DNA of 64,000 nucleotides from Pseudomonas fildesensis (GTDB lineage Bacteria > Pseudomonadota > Gammaproteobacteria > Pseudomonadales > Pseudomonadaceae): positions 248,001 through 312,000 of the forward strand of contig NZ_LFMW01000001.1 in the NCBI RefSeq assembly GCF_001050345.1. Reading direction: 5' to 3'. A program made the translations under genes and the position numbers. The notes beneath the pieces were generated by a model. It had not been told where the DNA came from, searched no databases, and saw only the letters and a program-made list of their open reading frames with translations. Positions 24,848 through 33,959 of this stretch are shown here, one piece after another. Position 1 is the stretch's first letter; every line of letters begins with the position of its first letter.

Positions 24848-25812
24848 ACCGCCTGAGCGACATCGACGCCCTGGACATCGAAGCGAGCGACTCCATCGAT
24901 GCCCAAGCCGCCAGCTGGTTTGCACGCAACCGCAACGACGCGACCCGTGCCGACCGCAAGGCCTTCGCCGCCTGGCAGGCCGAGCCCGCCCATGCCCGCG
25001 CCTATGCCGAATTCGAACAGCTGTGGGCCGACCTGGCCCAGTTGCAGCAACTGAACAAACCCGTGCCGTTGCCCCAGCGCAGACCCGCGATCTGGCGCCC
25101 CGCCCTGGCCGTGGCCGCCGCCTTGCTCTGCGCGGTGCTGGCGACGCATATCGGCGCGCCCCGCGAGCTGTATCACACGCAGGTCGCGGCCCATGCCAAA
25201 GGCATGCGCACGCTCAACCTGCCCGATGGCAGCACCGTTTATGTGAATGCCAACACCCGGCTGCGTGTGGACTTCACCGCGCACCAACGCATCATCCATC
25301 TGGACAAGGGCCAGCTGTACATCGAAGTGGCCGCCGACAAGGAACGGCCGCTCTACGTGCAAGCCGGCGAGGCGAATGTGCGGGTGGTGGGCACCGGTTT
25401 TGATGTGCGCCGCAGCCAGCAGCAGTTGGTGGTCAGCGTTGCCCATGGCCAGGTGGCATTCGAGCCGGCCCCCAAAACCCCGGCGACCCTGCTCGGTGCC
25501 CAGCAACGCGCCACCTACAGCTACGCCAAAGGCACGTTGCAGCAGCAAACCCTCACCGCCGAAGAAGTCGCCGATTGGCGCAGCGGGCACTTGTCGTTTC
25601 GCAATCGCGAACTGGCCAGCCTGATCGATGAACTGAGTCTTTACCGCCCCCAGGCTCCGCTGCAGGTCAGCAGTTCGGTGGCGCAATTGAAGGTGTCGGG
25701 CAACCTTGATGTGAATGATCCCGACGCTCTGCTCAACGCCCTGCCCGCCCTGTTGCCGGTGAAAACCGTGACCTCGGCCGATGGCGTGGTCAGAATAGAA
25801 TCCAGCAAATAA
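24844..25812 (+). CDS. FecR-type anti-sigma factor/sigma regulator
   Basis: A 322-residue membrane protein. The N-terminal cytosolic DUF4880 domain (ASWFARNRNDATRADRKAFA, AWQAEPAHARAYAEFEQLW) binds the sigma factor. One membrane segment lies at about residues 82-100 (PALAVAAALLCAVLATHIG). The periplasmic FecR domain begins near residue 105 (GMRTLNLPDGSTVYVNANT; IHLDKGQLYIEV), with a C-terminal STN-like part that would contact the receptor. Coupled to the sigma gene by a 4-base overlap. Confidence 0.92.
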   Translation: MNRLSDIDALDIEASDSIDAQAASWFARNRNDATRADRKAFAAWQAEPAHARAYAEFEQLWADLAQLQQLNKPVPLPQRRPAIWRPALAVAAALLCAVLATHIGAPRELYHTQVAAHAKGMRTLNLPDGSTVYVNANTRLRVDFTAHQRIIHLDKGQLYIEVAADKERPLYVQAGEANVRVVGTGFDVRRSQQQLVVSVAHGQVAFEPAPKTPATLLGAQQRATYSYAKGTLQQQTLTAEEVADWRSGHLSFRNRELASLIDELSLYRPQAPLQVSSSVAQLKVSGNLDVNDPDALLNALPALLPVKTVTSADGVVRIESSK

Positions 25813-25822
25813 ACCCCAAGCG

Positions 25823-25865
25823 CCACATATGAGAATATTTTGCATTCGCATGTGTGGATTTTTTT
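25823..25865 (+). terminator. Hairpin with T-run between fecR-like and receptor genes
   Basis: CCACATATG...CATGTGTGG with inner GAAT/ATTC makes an imperfect 35-base stem-loop followed by seven T residues. It could terminate the sigma/anti-sigma transcript so that the receptor relies on its own ECF promoter. Its centre (GAGAATATTTTGCATTC) also looks Fur-box-like, so an operator role is an alternative. Confidence 0.55.
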
Positions 25866-25939
25866 GCCTGCCCCGTCTTCCTCCTGACTGTGTTTGATAC
25901 GCACACCTTTTTGGCTATTTAGCCACCCCGGGGGATTTC

Positions 25940-28498
25940 ATGTTTCGCGCGCCTTGCCACGCTTCGCATCTGTTTCTTCGACCCACGCTCATTGCTACGT
26001 GCCTGGCCTTCAGCGTCAGCGCCCAGGCCGAGTCGTTCAAGCTGCAACTGCCCGCCCAGTTGCTGGCCACGTCCCTGAGCCAAGTGGCGCAGCAGGCAAA
26101 AATCCAACTGCTGTTCGATGAAACACTGCTCAAGAACGTCCAGGCACCGGCGCTCAACGGTGATTTCACCCCGGAAGTGGCGATCCGCAACCTCCTGCAA
26201 AATGGCGAGTTCACCCTGATCAAGGTTGGCAGCACCTACGTTGTGCGCCCCGATGAGGGCAAGACCACGCACAGCGGCGCGATTCAGTTGGAAACCCTCA
26301 GCGTGATCGGCACCGGTACCGAGGTCGACTCCAGCACCGTAGGCCGTTCCACCCTGAGCCAGGCCGACATCGACCGCTACCAGGCCAACAACATCCCCAG
26401 CCTGCTGCAGACCCTGCCCGGCGTCAGCCAGGGCGGCTCGCTGAAACCCGGTGGCCAGACCATCAACATTCGCGGGTTCGGCGATGCCGAAGACGTTCCG
26501 CTGACCGTCGACGGCGCCACCAAGAGCGGCTTCGAGCGCTACCAGCAAGGCACCGTGTTCATCGAGCCCGAGCTGATCAAAAGCATCGAGGTGGAGAAAG
26601 GCCCCAACTCGCCCTTCACCGGCAACGGCGGTTTTGGCGGCACGGTGAACATGACCACCAAGGATGCCCCGGACCTGCTCAAGGACGGCCGCAACAGCGG
26701 CGCGATGCTCAAATATGGTTACTCCAGCAACGACCACGAACAGGTCTACAGCGGCGCCGTGTATGGCCGCACCGACGATGGCCGGTTCGATGCACTGGCG
26801 TACCTGACCCAGCGCGACGGCGGCGACATGAAAGTGGCCGCCAAACTGCCCAACGAAAACAACCAATACCCGATCAACCCCCAGCGCCTGCCGAATACCG
26901 CGCAAGATGTGGACGGCAAGCTGTTCAAGGTCAATGCACACATCACCGATGAGCACAGTGTGGGCCTGTCTTACTCGCGCTCCCACAGCAATCGCTGGAC
27001 GCCGTTTTCCGCCGCGAGCTACCCGACGCCGCCGACCCAGACCAACATCGACCGCTACGGCTACGAAGGTGCGCTTAAGCGTTTTCTAGCCAACCGCGAC
27101 ACCGTCGACACCACTTGGTCGGGCAAGTATGAATACCAGCCCCTGGACAACCCGCTGGTGGACCTGACCGTCAAGTACTCGCAGTCCAATACCGACCAGA
27201 CCGACGAGCGTGACGCCACGGCGTTTTTCCAGCTGGCCAGCGGCGGGCGCAAGATGGACACGTCCTACACCGACAAGAACCTCGACATCCGCAACGTCAG
27301 CCTGTTTGACACCGGCCCATTGCAGCATGCAGTGACACTCGGTGGGCAGATCCGCAAGCACATTCGCGAAACCGAGATGTGGATGCCCGGTGCCACCTAC
27401 AACACCGCGCGCTACAACTACGGGCATTTCCAGCCGGGCTTCATGCCCCACGGCAAGGTCGATACCAACAGCTTCTTTATCCAGGATGCAGTGACGGTTG
27501 GCGACGTGACCATCACCCCGTCCCTGCGCTACGACCATGTGCGCAACCGTGGCGAGGCCAACGATGCGCCGTACTACAGCAACCCCGATCCGGCCATCGG
27601 CCATGACTACAGCGACCGCACCTACACCGGTTGGTCGCCGCGCCTGGCGCTGTTCTGGACCGTCACCCCGAACGTCGGACTGTTCGCCAACTGGAGCCAG
27701 ACCTGGCGCGCGCCGGTCATCGACGAGCAGTACGAAGTACAAGGCCTGGGCAGCCGTACCGCCACCAGCGTCGATCTCGACCCGGAACGCATCACGTCGA
27801 TCACCGTGGGTAACATCACCAGCTTCGACAACCTGATCGCCCAGGACGACAACCTGCAGGTGCGCACCACCCTGTTCCACAACAAAGTCGAAGACGAAAT
27901 TTTCAAGGCAACCGGCGTCGGCTGCCAGAACCAGGCCGTCAACGGCGGCACCATTTCCACCGCCTGCCCGCCAGGCGCGATGTCCAACTACCGCAACATT
28001 GGCGGCCTGACCATCAAAGGCTTCGAGGTCGAGTCTTTCTATAACTCGACCTACCTGTTTGGCTCCGTGTCGTTCGCCTACGCCACCGGCCAACACGAAG
28101 GTGCCTACACCAACCCTTGGGGGCCGGACGTATCGGCGCGTGATATTCCGCCAACCAAATGGGTGCTGGTGCTGGGTACCAACATTCCGGCCTGGGATGC
28201 CCAAGTGGGCTGGATGGGGCAGTTCGTCGGCGCGACCGACCGCCTGCCCAGCGACAAATACTCCGGCGGCCCGGGCTCCAGCGTCGGCGACTTGTTCTAC
28301 GACCAGTACGGCAACAAGCGCTACAACACCCAGGGCTTGTTCGCCAAATGGAAGCCGCAGCAGGCTTACCTGAAAGGCACCGAGGTCAACTTCACGCTGG
28401 ACAACATGTTCAACAACAACTTCCGTCCGGCCCTGAGCGGCGACCGTGCCTACACCAAGGGGCGGGATGCGAAGATCAGCGTGACGCGGTTCTTCTAA
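25940..28498 (+). CDS. TonB-dependent outer-membrane transducer/receptor, probably heme type
   Basis: An 852-residue receptor. Signal peptide at residues 1-30 (ends VSAQA). The STN signalling domain at about 35-105 (LQLPAQLLATSLSQVAQQAK) marks a transducer that works with FecR/FecI. The plug follows (INIRGFGDAEDVPLTVDGAT), then a 22-strand barrel ending in Phe (ISVTRFF). The WRAPVIDEQYEVQ segment recalls the FRAP motif of heme receptors, and the overall layout resembles HasR. No hemophore (hasA) or heme exporter gene is adjacent, so the ligand is uncertain. GGGGG precedes ATG 25940. Confidence 0.85.
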   Translation: MFRAPCHASHLFLRPTLIATCLAFSVSAQAESFKLQLPAQLLATSLSQVAQQAKIQLLFDETLLKNVQAPALNGDFTPEVAIRNLLQNGEFTLIKVGSTYVVRPDEGKTTHSGAIQLETLSVIGTGTEVDSSTVGRSTLSQADIDRYQANNIPSLLQTLPGVSQGGSLKPGGQTINIRGFGDAEDVPLTVDGATKSGFERYQQGTVFIEPELIKSIEVEKGPNSPFTGNGGFGGTVNMTTKDAPDLLKDGRNSGAMLKYGYSSNDHEQVYSGAVYGRTDDGRFDALAYLTQRDGGDMKVAAKLPNENNQYPINPQRLPNTAQDVDGKLFKVNAHITDEHSVGLSYSRSHSNRWTPFSAASYPTPPTQTNIDRYGYEGALKRFLANRDTVDTTWSGKYEYQPLDNPLVDLTVKYSQSNTDQTDERDATAFFQLASGGRKMDTSYTDKNLDIRNVSLFDTGPLQHAVTLGGQIRKHIRETEMWMPGATYNTARYNYGHFQPGFMPHGKVDTNSFFIQDAVTVGDVTITPSLRYDHVRNRGEANDAPYYSNPDPAIGHDYSDRTYTGWSPRLALFWTVTPNVGLFANWSQTWRAPVIDEQYEVQGLGSRTATSVDLDPERITSITVGNITSFDNLIAQDDNLQVRTTLFHNKVEDEIFKATGVGCQNQAVNGGTISTACPPGAMSNYRNIGGLTIKGFEVESFYNSTYLFGSVSFAYATGQHEGAYTNPWGPDVSARDIPPTKWVLVLGTNIPAWDAQVGWMGQFVGATDRLPSDKYSGGPGSSVGDLFYDQYGNKRYNTQGLFAKWKPQQAYLKGTEVNFTLDNMFNNNFRPALSGDRAYTKGRDAKISVTRFF

Positions 28499-28499
28499 C

Positions 28500-28799
28500 C
28501 TAGCGGTTGCGCACCAGGCTCAACTCCGCCGCCGGTACCCGCTGCTTGCTCAAGTAGCGGGTACAGCTGACGCGCAGGAACGACGCAAAATTCACCACCT
28601 CGCCGCGGTAGTCCATGACTTCCTCGTACAGCTTGGTGATCAGTTGATTGGTGGTCATGCCATCCACACTGGCGATCTCGCTGAGGATGTCCCAGAACTG
28701 GTTCTCCAGGCGCAAGGTGGTGACGACGCCGCAGATGCGCAGGGAGCGCGAGCGCGATTCGTAGAGAATCGGGTCGGCCTTGACGTACAGCTCGCACAT
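28500..28799 (-). CDS. Ribbon-helix-helix domain protein
   Basis: A 99-residue protein. The central RHH segment (SLRICGVVTTLRLENQFWDI, then LSEIASVDGMTTNQLITKLY) fits the RHH_4 family (PF13467 type) of small DNA-binding-like proteins. The function is unknown. It lies 18 bases after the DJ-1/PfpI gene on the same strand and is probably co-transcribed. Its 3' end abuts the convergent receptor gene with one base between stops. Confidence 0.8.
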   Translation of the reverse strand: MCELYVKADPILYESRSRSLRICGVVTTLRLENQFWDILSEIASVDGMTTNQLITKLYEEVMDYRGEVVNFASFLRVSCTRYLSKQRVPAAELSLVRNR

Positions 28800-28817
28800 G
28801 GCGATGACCTCCGTTGC

Positions 28818-29399
28818 TTACAGGGTGATTTGGGTACCCAGCAGGCTGAGGAACCCTGCCAGCCAACCGGGATGCGCCGGCCAGGCCGGAGCCGTCACCA
28901 GATTGCCTTGAACGTGGCTGTGGGTCACTGGGATATCGATGAACGAGCCGCCCGCCAATCGTACTTCGGGGGCGCAAGCCGGGTAGGCACTGCACTCGCG
29001 GCCTTCAAGGATACCGGCGGCGGCCAGCAGTTGCGCGCCATGGCACACGGCGGCGATGGGCTTGCCCGCTTCATCGAAGGAGCGTACCAGTTGCAGGACC
29101 TTTTCATTCAGGCGCAGGTATTCCGGCGCACGGCCGCCGGGCACCAGGAGCGCGTCGTAATCGGCAGCTTCGACGTCGGCGAAATCGGCATTCAGGGCGA
29201 ACAGGTGACCGGGCTTTTCACTGTAGGTCTGGTCGCCTTCGAAATCGTGGATTGCCGTGCGCACGGTCTGGCCGGCGGTCTTGTCCGGGCACACCGCGTG
29301 CACGGTATGACCGACCATCAGCAACGCCTGGAACGGCACCATCACTTCATAGTCTTCGACGTAATCGCCGACCAGCATCAGGATTTTTTTCGCGGCCAT
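28818..29399 (-). CDS. DJ-1/PfpI family protein
   Basis: A 193-residue glutamine-amidotransferase-like protein. The nucleophile elbow [10 protein letters not shown] puts the reactive cysteine at residue 119; a conserved glutamate lies in [12 protein letters not shown]. Family members include deglycase-like and stress-protective proteins; the exact activity is not predictable. ATG 29399 ([13 protein letters not shown]) is preferred to 29435 because it matches the family and follows GGAGGAATGCC on the minus strand. Likely co-transcribed with the RHH gene. Confidence 0.87.
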   Translation of the reverse strand: MAAKKILMLVGDYVEDYEVMVPFQALLMVGHTVHAVCPDKTAGQTVRTAIHDFEGDQTYSEKPGHLFALNADFADVEAADYDALLVPGGRAPEYLRLNEKVLQLVRSFDEAGKPIAAVCHGAQLLAAAGILEGRECSAYPACAPEVRLAGGSFIDIPVTHSHVQGNLVTAPAWPAHPGWLAGFLSLLGTQITL

Positions 29400-29588
29400 G
29401 GGGGCATTCCTCCGGTTGAACGGTTGGGCAGACAAGAACAGCCACGATAGGCCTGCGTAGACGAGTCGGGTAATGCCCCGCTACTACAACTGTACGGATC
29501 AATCTGCGCCCAGCTGTAGGCCCCCGATTTTCGGGCGCTGTGGCTAGATGATCGACCACTTCCGGCCCTTTCGATTCTGGTCCCCGCC

Positions 29589-30497
29589 ATGAGCTCGCGC
29601 GAAAACACCGGCATGGCCCTCGGCCTGCTGGGCGTCATCATCTTCAGCCTGACCCTGCCCTTCACCCGCATCGTGGTGCAGGAAATGCACCCGCTGCTCA
29701 ATGGCCTTGGCCGTGCGTTGTTCGCGGCGATCCCGGCGGCGGCGCTGTTGCTGTGGCGCCGTGAGCGCTGGCCCACCTGGCGCCAGGTACGTGGGCTGTG
29801 CCTGGTGATCGCCGGCGTGATCCTTGGCTTCCCGGTGTTGTCGGCCTGGGCGATGCAAACCTTGCCGGCTTCCCATGGCGCAATGGTCAACGGTTTGCAG
29901 CCGTTGTGCGTGGCGCTGTATGCAGCCTGGCTGTCCCATGAGCGGCCGTCGAAAGCCTTCTGGGCCTGCGCCGCGCTGGGCAGTGCGTTGGTGCTCGGTT
30001 ATGCGTTGATCACCGGGGCCGGCAGTATCCAGGCGGGTGATCTGTTGATGCTCGGCGCGATTGCCGTGGGTGGCCTGGGCTATGCCGAAGGCGGCCGTTT
30101 GGCCAAGGAGATGGGTGGCTGGCAGGTGATCTGCTGGGCGCTGGTGCTGTCGACACCGGTGCTAATCGGACCGGTGTGGTACCTGGCGGCGCAGCATCAA
30201 GGGGCGATTTCCATGCGCGCCTGGTGGGCGTTTGGTTATGTGTCGCTGTTCTCGCAGTTCCTGGGATTTTTTGCGTGGTACGCCGGGTTGGCCATGGGCG
30301 GCATTGCACGGGTCAGCCAGATTCAGCTGCTGCAGATATTTTTCACCATCGCGTTTTCGGCGCTGTTTTTTGGTGAACACATCGAGCCGATTACTTGGCT
30401 GTTTGCGTGCGGGGTAATCGTAACGGTCATGCTGGGGCGCAAGACGGCGGTGCAGCCTGCGCCAACTTCCTGTAGGAGCGGCGTTCAGTTCAGGTAG
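29589..30497 (+). CDS. EamA/DMT family transporter
   Basis: A 302-residue protein with ten hydrophobic segments and two EamA repeats. GMALGLLGVIIFSLTLPFTR begins repeat one; GDLLMLGAIAVGGLGYAEGG begins repeat two. It probably exports a metabolite or amino-acid-like compound. The last residues (TSCRSGVQFR) are translated from a REP-like fragment (TGTAGGAGCGG at 30471-30481), and the 3' end overlaps the convergent methyltransferase gene by 13 bases. Confidence 0.85.
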   Translation: MSSRENTGMALGLLGVIIFSLTLPFTRIVVQEMHPLLNGLGRALFAAIPAAALLLWRRERWPTWRQVRGLCLVIAGVILGFPVLSAWAMQTLPASHGAMVNGLQPLCVALYAAWLSHERPSKAFWACAALGSALVLGYALITGAGSIQAGDLLMLGAIAVGGLGYAEGGRLAKEMGGWQVICWALVLSTPVLIGPVWYLAAQHQGAISMRAWWAFGYVSLFSQFLGFFAWYAGLAMGGIARVSQIQLLQIFFTIAFSALFFGEHIEPITWLFACGVIVTVMLGRKTAVQPAPTSCRSGVQFR

Positions 30498-31702
30498 CCA
30501 TCCGCGCGCAGCAAGGTTTCCAGGCAGTGCTCGGTGATGTGGTAGAACGCCTTCAGCGCCTGGATTTTCTCCAGCAATTGCGCGTTATCCAAAGGTTCGG
30601 TGCGCTTGACCGCCAGGATCATCTTGTTCTTGTTGGTGTGTTCCAGTGAGATGAACTCGAACACCTTGGTCTCGTAGCCGCACGCTTCAAGGAACAACGC
30701 ACGCAGGCTGTCGGTGACCATTTCCGCCTGCTGGCCCAGGTGCAAACCGTATTGCAGCATCGGCTTGAGCAGCAGCGGGCTCTGGATCTGCAGGCGAATC
30801 TGTTTGTGGCAGCACGGCGAGCACATGATGATCGACGCCCCGGAGCGGATGCCGGTGTGGATCGCGTAATCGGTGGCAATGTCGCAGGCATGCAGCGCGA
30901 TCATCACGTCCAGCTCACTCGGCGCCACACTGCGCACGTCACCGCACTTGAATACCAGCCCCGGGTGCTCCAGGCGCGCGGCGGCGGTGTTGCACAGCGT
31001 CACCATGTCTTCGCGCAGTTCAACGCCGGTGACCTCGCCCTCGGCCTTGAGGGTGTTGCGCAGGTAGTCGTGGATCGCGAACGTGAGGTAGCCCTTGCCC
31101 GAACCAAAATCGGCAACGCGCACCGGCTGATCCAGCTTCAGCGGTGACGAAGTCAGCGCATGACTGAACACTTCGATGAACTTGTTGATCTGCTTCCACT
31201 TGCGCGACATCGACGGGATCAGCGCCTGCTTGGCATCGGTCACGCCCAGGTCGGCGAGGAACGGCCGGTTCAGGTCGAGGAAGCGATTTTTCTCGCGGTT
31301 ATGCGCAGCCGACGGTGCCTCACGCAGTTGCTGCGGCTGGCTTTTGAACAGCGAACTTTTGTTCTTCTTGCTGTACTCCAGCTGGGCTTCGTCGGTCAGC
31401 GAGAGCAAGTGCGCGTTTTTGAAGGCGCTCGGCAGCAGTTCGGCAATCGCCACCACGCCGTCCGCCACGGGGAAGTTCTTGGTGATGTCGCGGGTCTTGT
31501 AGCGGTAGACGAAGGACAGGCACGCCTGCTCCTTGACCGTCACCGGCTTGATGATCAGCCGCTGCAGCTCGGCTTCCTCACCGACGTACTTGGCCAGCAC
31601 CAGCTTGATAAAGGCGTTCTGCGCGAGGCTTGCGCTCAACAGTTCGATGAACTGGGCATGATGATCCGGCGCAGGGCGGGCTGGTTGAGCGGTGACAGAC
31701 AT
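30485..31702 (-). CDS. Class I SAM-dependent methyltransferase
   Basis: A 405-residue protein. SAM-binding motif I is VADFGSGKGYLTFAIHDYL (about residue 190), followed by GVELREDMV and the acidic loop. Cys-rich IIMCSPCCHKQIR is near residue 290. The layout resembles GSTCD-like methyltransferases, whose target (probably RNA) is not settled. ATG 31702 (MSVTAQ) is used; the frame is open to a TTG at 31708. It is convergent with the EamA gene. Confidence 0.83.
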   Translation of the reverse strand: MSVTAQPARPAPDHHAQFIELLSASLAQNAFIKLVLAKYVGEEAELQRLIIKPVTVKEQACLSFVYRYKTRDITKNFPVADGVVAIAELLPSAFKNAHLLSLTDEAQLEYSKKNKSSLFKSQPQQLREAPSAAHNREKNRFLDLNRPFLADLGVTDAKQALIPSMSRKWKQINKFIEVFSHALTSSPLKLDQPVRVADFGSGKGYLTFAIHDYLRNTLKAEGEVTGVELREDMVTLCNTAAARLEHPGLVFKCGDVRSVAPSELDVMIALHACDIATDYAIHTGIRSGASIIMCSPCCHKQIRLQIQSPLLLKPMLQYGLHLGQQAEMVTDSLRALFLEACGYETKVFEFISLEHTNKNKMILAVKRTEPLDNAQLLEKIQALKAFYHITEHCLETLLRADGYLN

Positions 31703-31797
31703 GAACAAAAACGCCTCGGGCTGGGAATGGCGGGCATTTTAGGCGGGATGGGGGTTAAGGGCACGGGGTTATTTGATCAACGGTCGACTCTACTACG

Positions 31798-31936
31798 CTG
31801 ATCGTTCCCACGCTCTGCGTGGGAATGCCGCCAGGGACGCTCCGCGTCCCGAAGATGGCGCAAGGCTCTAGCCCTGCGCAAGGGTGACGCAGAGCGTCAC
31901 AGAATGTATTCCCACGCGGAGCGTGGGAACGATCAG
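31798..31936. repeat. Dispersed inverted-repeat element, copy A
   Basis: Ends CTGATCGTTCCCACGC... and ...GCGTGGGAACGATCAG are mirror images. Inside are nested palindromes GACGCTCCGCGTC and TGACGCAGAGCGTCA. About 139 bases. The same plan recurs near 36511, 46691 and 56143. No coding sequence is present; it is a short non-autonomous intergenic repeat of a kind common in fluorescent pseudomonads. Confidence 0.88.
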
Positions 31937-31951
31937 GCGATAGTGTTTGGG

Positions 31952-32569
31952 TTATTCGAGCACGACCAGGCGGTTGGGCAACTCATTGCGCGTCTGCGTC
32001 ACTGGCACATGCTCCTTGAGCAATTCGCCGCAGGCTTCGATGCACGTAATAAACCCGGCCAACGTCTGCCCCTGCTTCACCTGCTGGGTAAACGTCTTGA
32101 CGATCGCATCCCAACTGCTGTCGTCCAAACGTTTGGAAATCCCGTCATCCACCAGAATCTCCACATACCGCTCCGCCTCGCTGACAAAAATCAGCACCCC
32201 GGTACTGCCCAACGTGTGGTGCAGGTTTTGCTCCAGGAACTGCCGCCGCGCCAGGTTGGACGCGCGCCAGTGCCGTACCGAACGCGGGATCAAGCGCGTA
32301 GTGACCTTGGGCAGGCGAAACACCAGGCACAACACAATAAACGTCGCCCATTGCGCCAACAGCAAGGTGTACATGGTCAGGTAGCCGGAGAGGTAATGCA
32401 CAATCCCCGGCACCACCAACGCAATCAGGCTGGCCCACAGCAGCGGGATGTAGGCGTAATCGTCAGCGCGGGCGGCCAGCACGGTCACCAGTTCGGCGTC
32501 GGTCTGTTGCTCGACCCGGGCGATCGCTTCGGCGACTTGGCGTTGCTCGTGTTCACTCAGTAATGCCAT
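31952..32569 (-). CDS. TPM-domain membrane protein
   Basis: A 205-residue protein with a TPM (YgcG-type) domain split by membrane segments. The N-terminus (LSEHEQRQVAEAIARVEQQT, DAELVTVLA) is TPM-like, two hydrophobic stretches follow (LLWASLIALVVPGIVHYL and LLAQWATFIVLCLVF), and the C-terminal STGVLIFVSEAERYVEILVD returns to the TPM fold. It is the last gene of a lemA-TPM-TPM operon. ATG 32569 is preferred to 32665. The function is unknown. Confidence 0.82.
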   Translation of the reverse strand: MALLSEHEQRQVAEAIARVEQQTDAELVTVLAARADDYAYIPLLWASLIALVVPGIVHYLSGYLTMYTLLLAQWATFIVLCLVFRLPKVTTRLIPRSVRHWRASNLARRQFLEQNLHHTLGSTGVLIFVSEAERYVEILVDDGISKRLDDSSWDAIVKTFTQQVKQGQTLAGFITCIEACGELLKEHVPVTQTRNELPNRLVVLE

Positions 32570-32600
32570 GGTTGTAGGTGCTCTTTTCCAGTTATTGTCA

Positions 32601-33329
32601 TTACCAGCCGCCCGAGGCCCCGCCGCCACCGAAACCGCCACCGCCGCCCCGGAAACCACCGCCACCGCCGCCTCCCCCGCCGCCGCGACCGCTGCTGCTG
32701 AGAATCGCCAGCAGGATCGCGCCCACCGGCAGGCCCATGCGATGGCACAGCCACAACACGCCGATCAGCAGGATAAACAAGCCAATGGAAAACCCGGGAT
32801 TCTCCTTGGCAAAATTCGCCTCCGCCACATGGGCCGGCACCGCCAGCGGCTCACCGCCCACCACCTGCAGCATCGCCGCCACGCCGTCGCTGATGCCCTG
32901 GCTGTAATTGCCGGCCTTGAACTTGGGTGCGATCACCTGGTTGATGATCACCCACGACTGCGCATCCGTCAGCACGCCTTCCAGGCCATAGCCAACTTCG
33001 ATGCGCAATTTTCGCTCATCGCGGGCGACGATCAACAGCGCGCCGTTGTCCTTGCCCTTCTGGCCAATGCCCCACTGGCGGCCCAATTGATAACCGTAGT
33101 CTTCAATGGGCACACCCTGCAGGTCGGGCACAGTGACCACCACAATCTGGTCGCCGGACGTCTGCTCCAGCGCCTGCAATTGCTGGGTGAGCTGCTCGCG
33201 CACCGCCGGGTCGATCATCTGGGCGCTGTCCACCACCCGCCCGGTCAAGGCCGGGAAGGTCAGTGCCGCCTGGGCCACGCCCACGCAGGCCAGCAGGCAC
33301 AGCGCCAGGCCTATCCGTAATAAACGCAT
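32601..33329 (-). CDS. TPM-domain protein with glycine-rich tail (YgcG family)
   Basis: A 242-residue protein. A signal peptide (ends GVAQA) precedes the TPM domain (LTGRVVDSAQMIDPAVREQL; GDQIVVVTVPDLQG; IEVGYGLEGVLTDAQS). A membrane segment at about residues 183-210 and an extreme glycine-rich tail (SGRGGGGG...GGGGFRGGGG) follow. This layout is usual for YgcG proteins found beside LemA. ATG 33329 has GAGG at a good distance; the GTG at 33335 is less likely. Confidence 0.87.
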   Translation of the reverse strand: MRLLRIGLALCLLACVGVAQAALTFPALTGRVVDSAQMIDPAVREQLTQQLQALEQTSGDQIVVVTVPDLQGVPIEDYGYQLGRQWGIGQKGKDNGALLIVARDERKLRIEVGYGLEGVLTDAQSWVIINQVIAPKFKAGNYSQGISDGVAAMLQVVGGEPLAVPAHVAEANFAKENPGFSIGLFILLIGVLWLCHRMGLPVGAILLAILSSSGRGGGGGGGGGGFRGGGGGFGGGGASGGW

Positions 33330-33347
33330 CGACACCTCAATGCAGCC

Positions 33348-33959
33348 TTATTTGAACTTCACTTGCGGCGCTTTATCGGCATCGGCACTGGTCGCTTCAA
33401 ACGTGGCGCGGATCGGCAAGTCGCTGTACATCACGGTGTGCCACAGGCGACCGGGGAAGGTGCGGATCTCGGTGTTGTAAGCCTGCACGGCCTGGATAAA
33501 GTCACGACGCGCCACGGCGATGCGGTTTTCCGTGCCTTCCAGCTGGGATTGCAGGGCCAGGAAGTTCTGGTTGGCCTTCAGGTCCGGGTAGCGCTCGGAC
33601 ACCACCATCAAGCGGCTGAGGGCGCCGCTCAAACCATCCTGGGCTTGCTGGAACTGCTTGAGTTTTTCCGGGTTGTCGAGGGTGCTGGCGTCGACCTGGA
33701 TCGAAGTGGCCTTGGCCCGCGCTTCAATCACGGCGGTGAGGGTGTCTTGCTCATGGGCAGCGTAGCCCTTGACCACTTCCACCAGGTTGGGGATCAGGTC
33801 GGCGCGGCGTTGATACTGGTTCTGCACCTGGCCCCAGGCCGCTTTGGCCTGTTCATCCAGGGTCGGAATGTTATTGATGCCGCAACCGCTGAGCACGCTG
33901 CTGATCAATAGCAAAGCCGCGGCTTTCAAGCCCCAGCGGTAATTTTGTGCTGCTTGCAT
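33348..33959 (-). CDS. LemA family lipoprotein
   Basis: A 203-residue LemA protein. The lipoprotein signal ends LSGCG (Cys at about 26). The helical LemA core is recognisable: VQNQYQRRADLIPNLVEVVK, then LMVVSERYPDLKANQNFLAL and IAVARRDFIQAVQAYN. It is first in a three-gene operon with two TPM proteins, a widespread but poorly understood envelope cluster. ATG 33959 follows AGGAGAAAC; the frame is open to 34052. Confidence 0.9.
   Translation of the reverse strand: MQAAQNYRWGLKAAALLLISSVLSGCGINNIPTLDEQAKAAWGQVQNQYQRRADLIPNLVEVVKGYAAHEQDTLTAVIEARAKATSIQVDASTLDNPEKLKQFQQAQDGLSGALSRLMVVSERYPDLKANQNFLALQSQLEGTENRIAVARRDFIQAVQAYNTEIRTFPGRLWHTVMYSDLPIRATFEATSADADKAPQVKFK

Noticed and set aside
32640..32700. 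CCGCC-type tandem repeat
   Set aside because: It encodes the glycine-rich tail of the YgcG-like protein and needs no separate repeat annotation.
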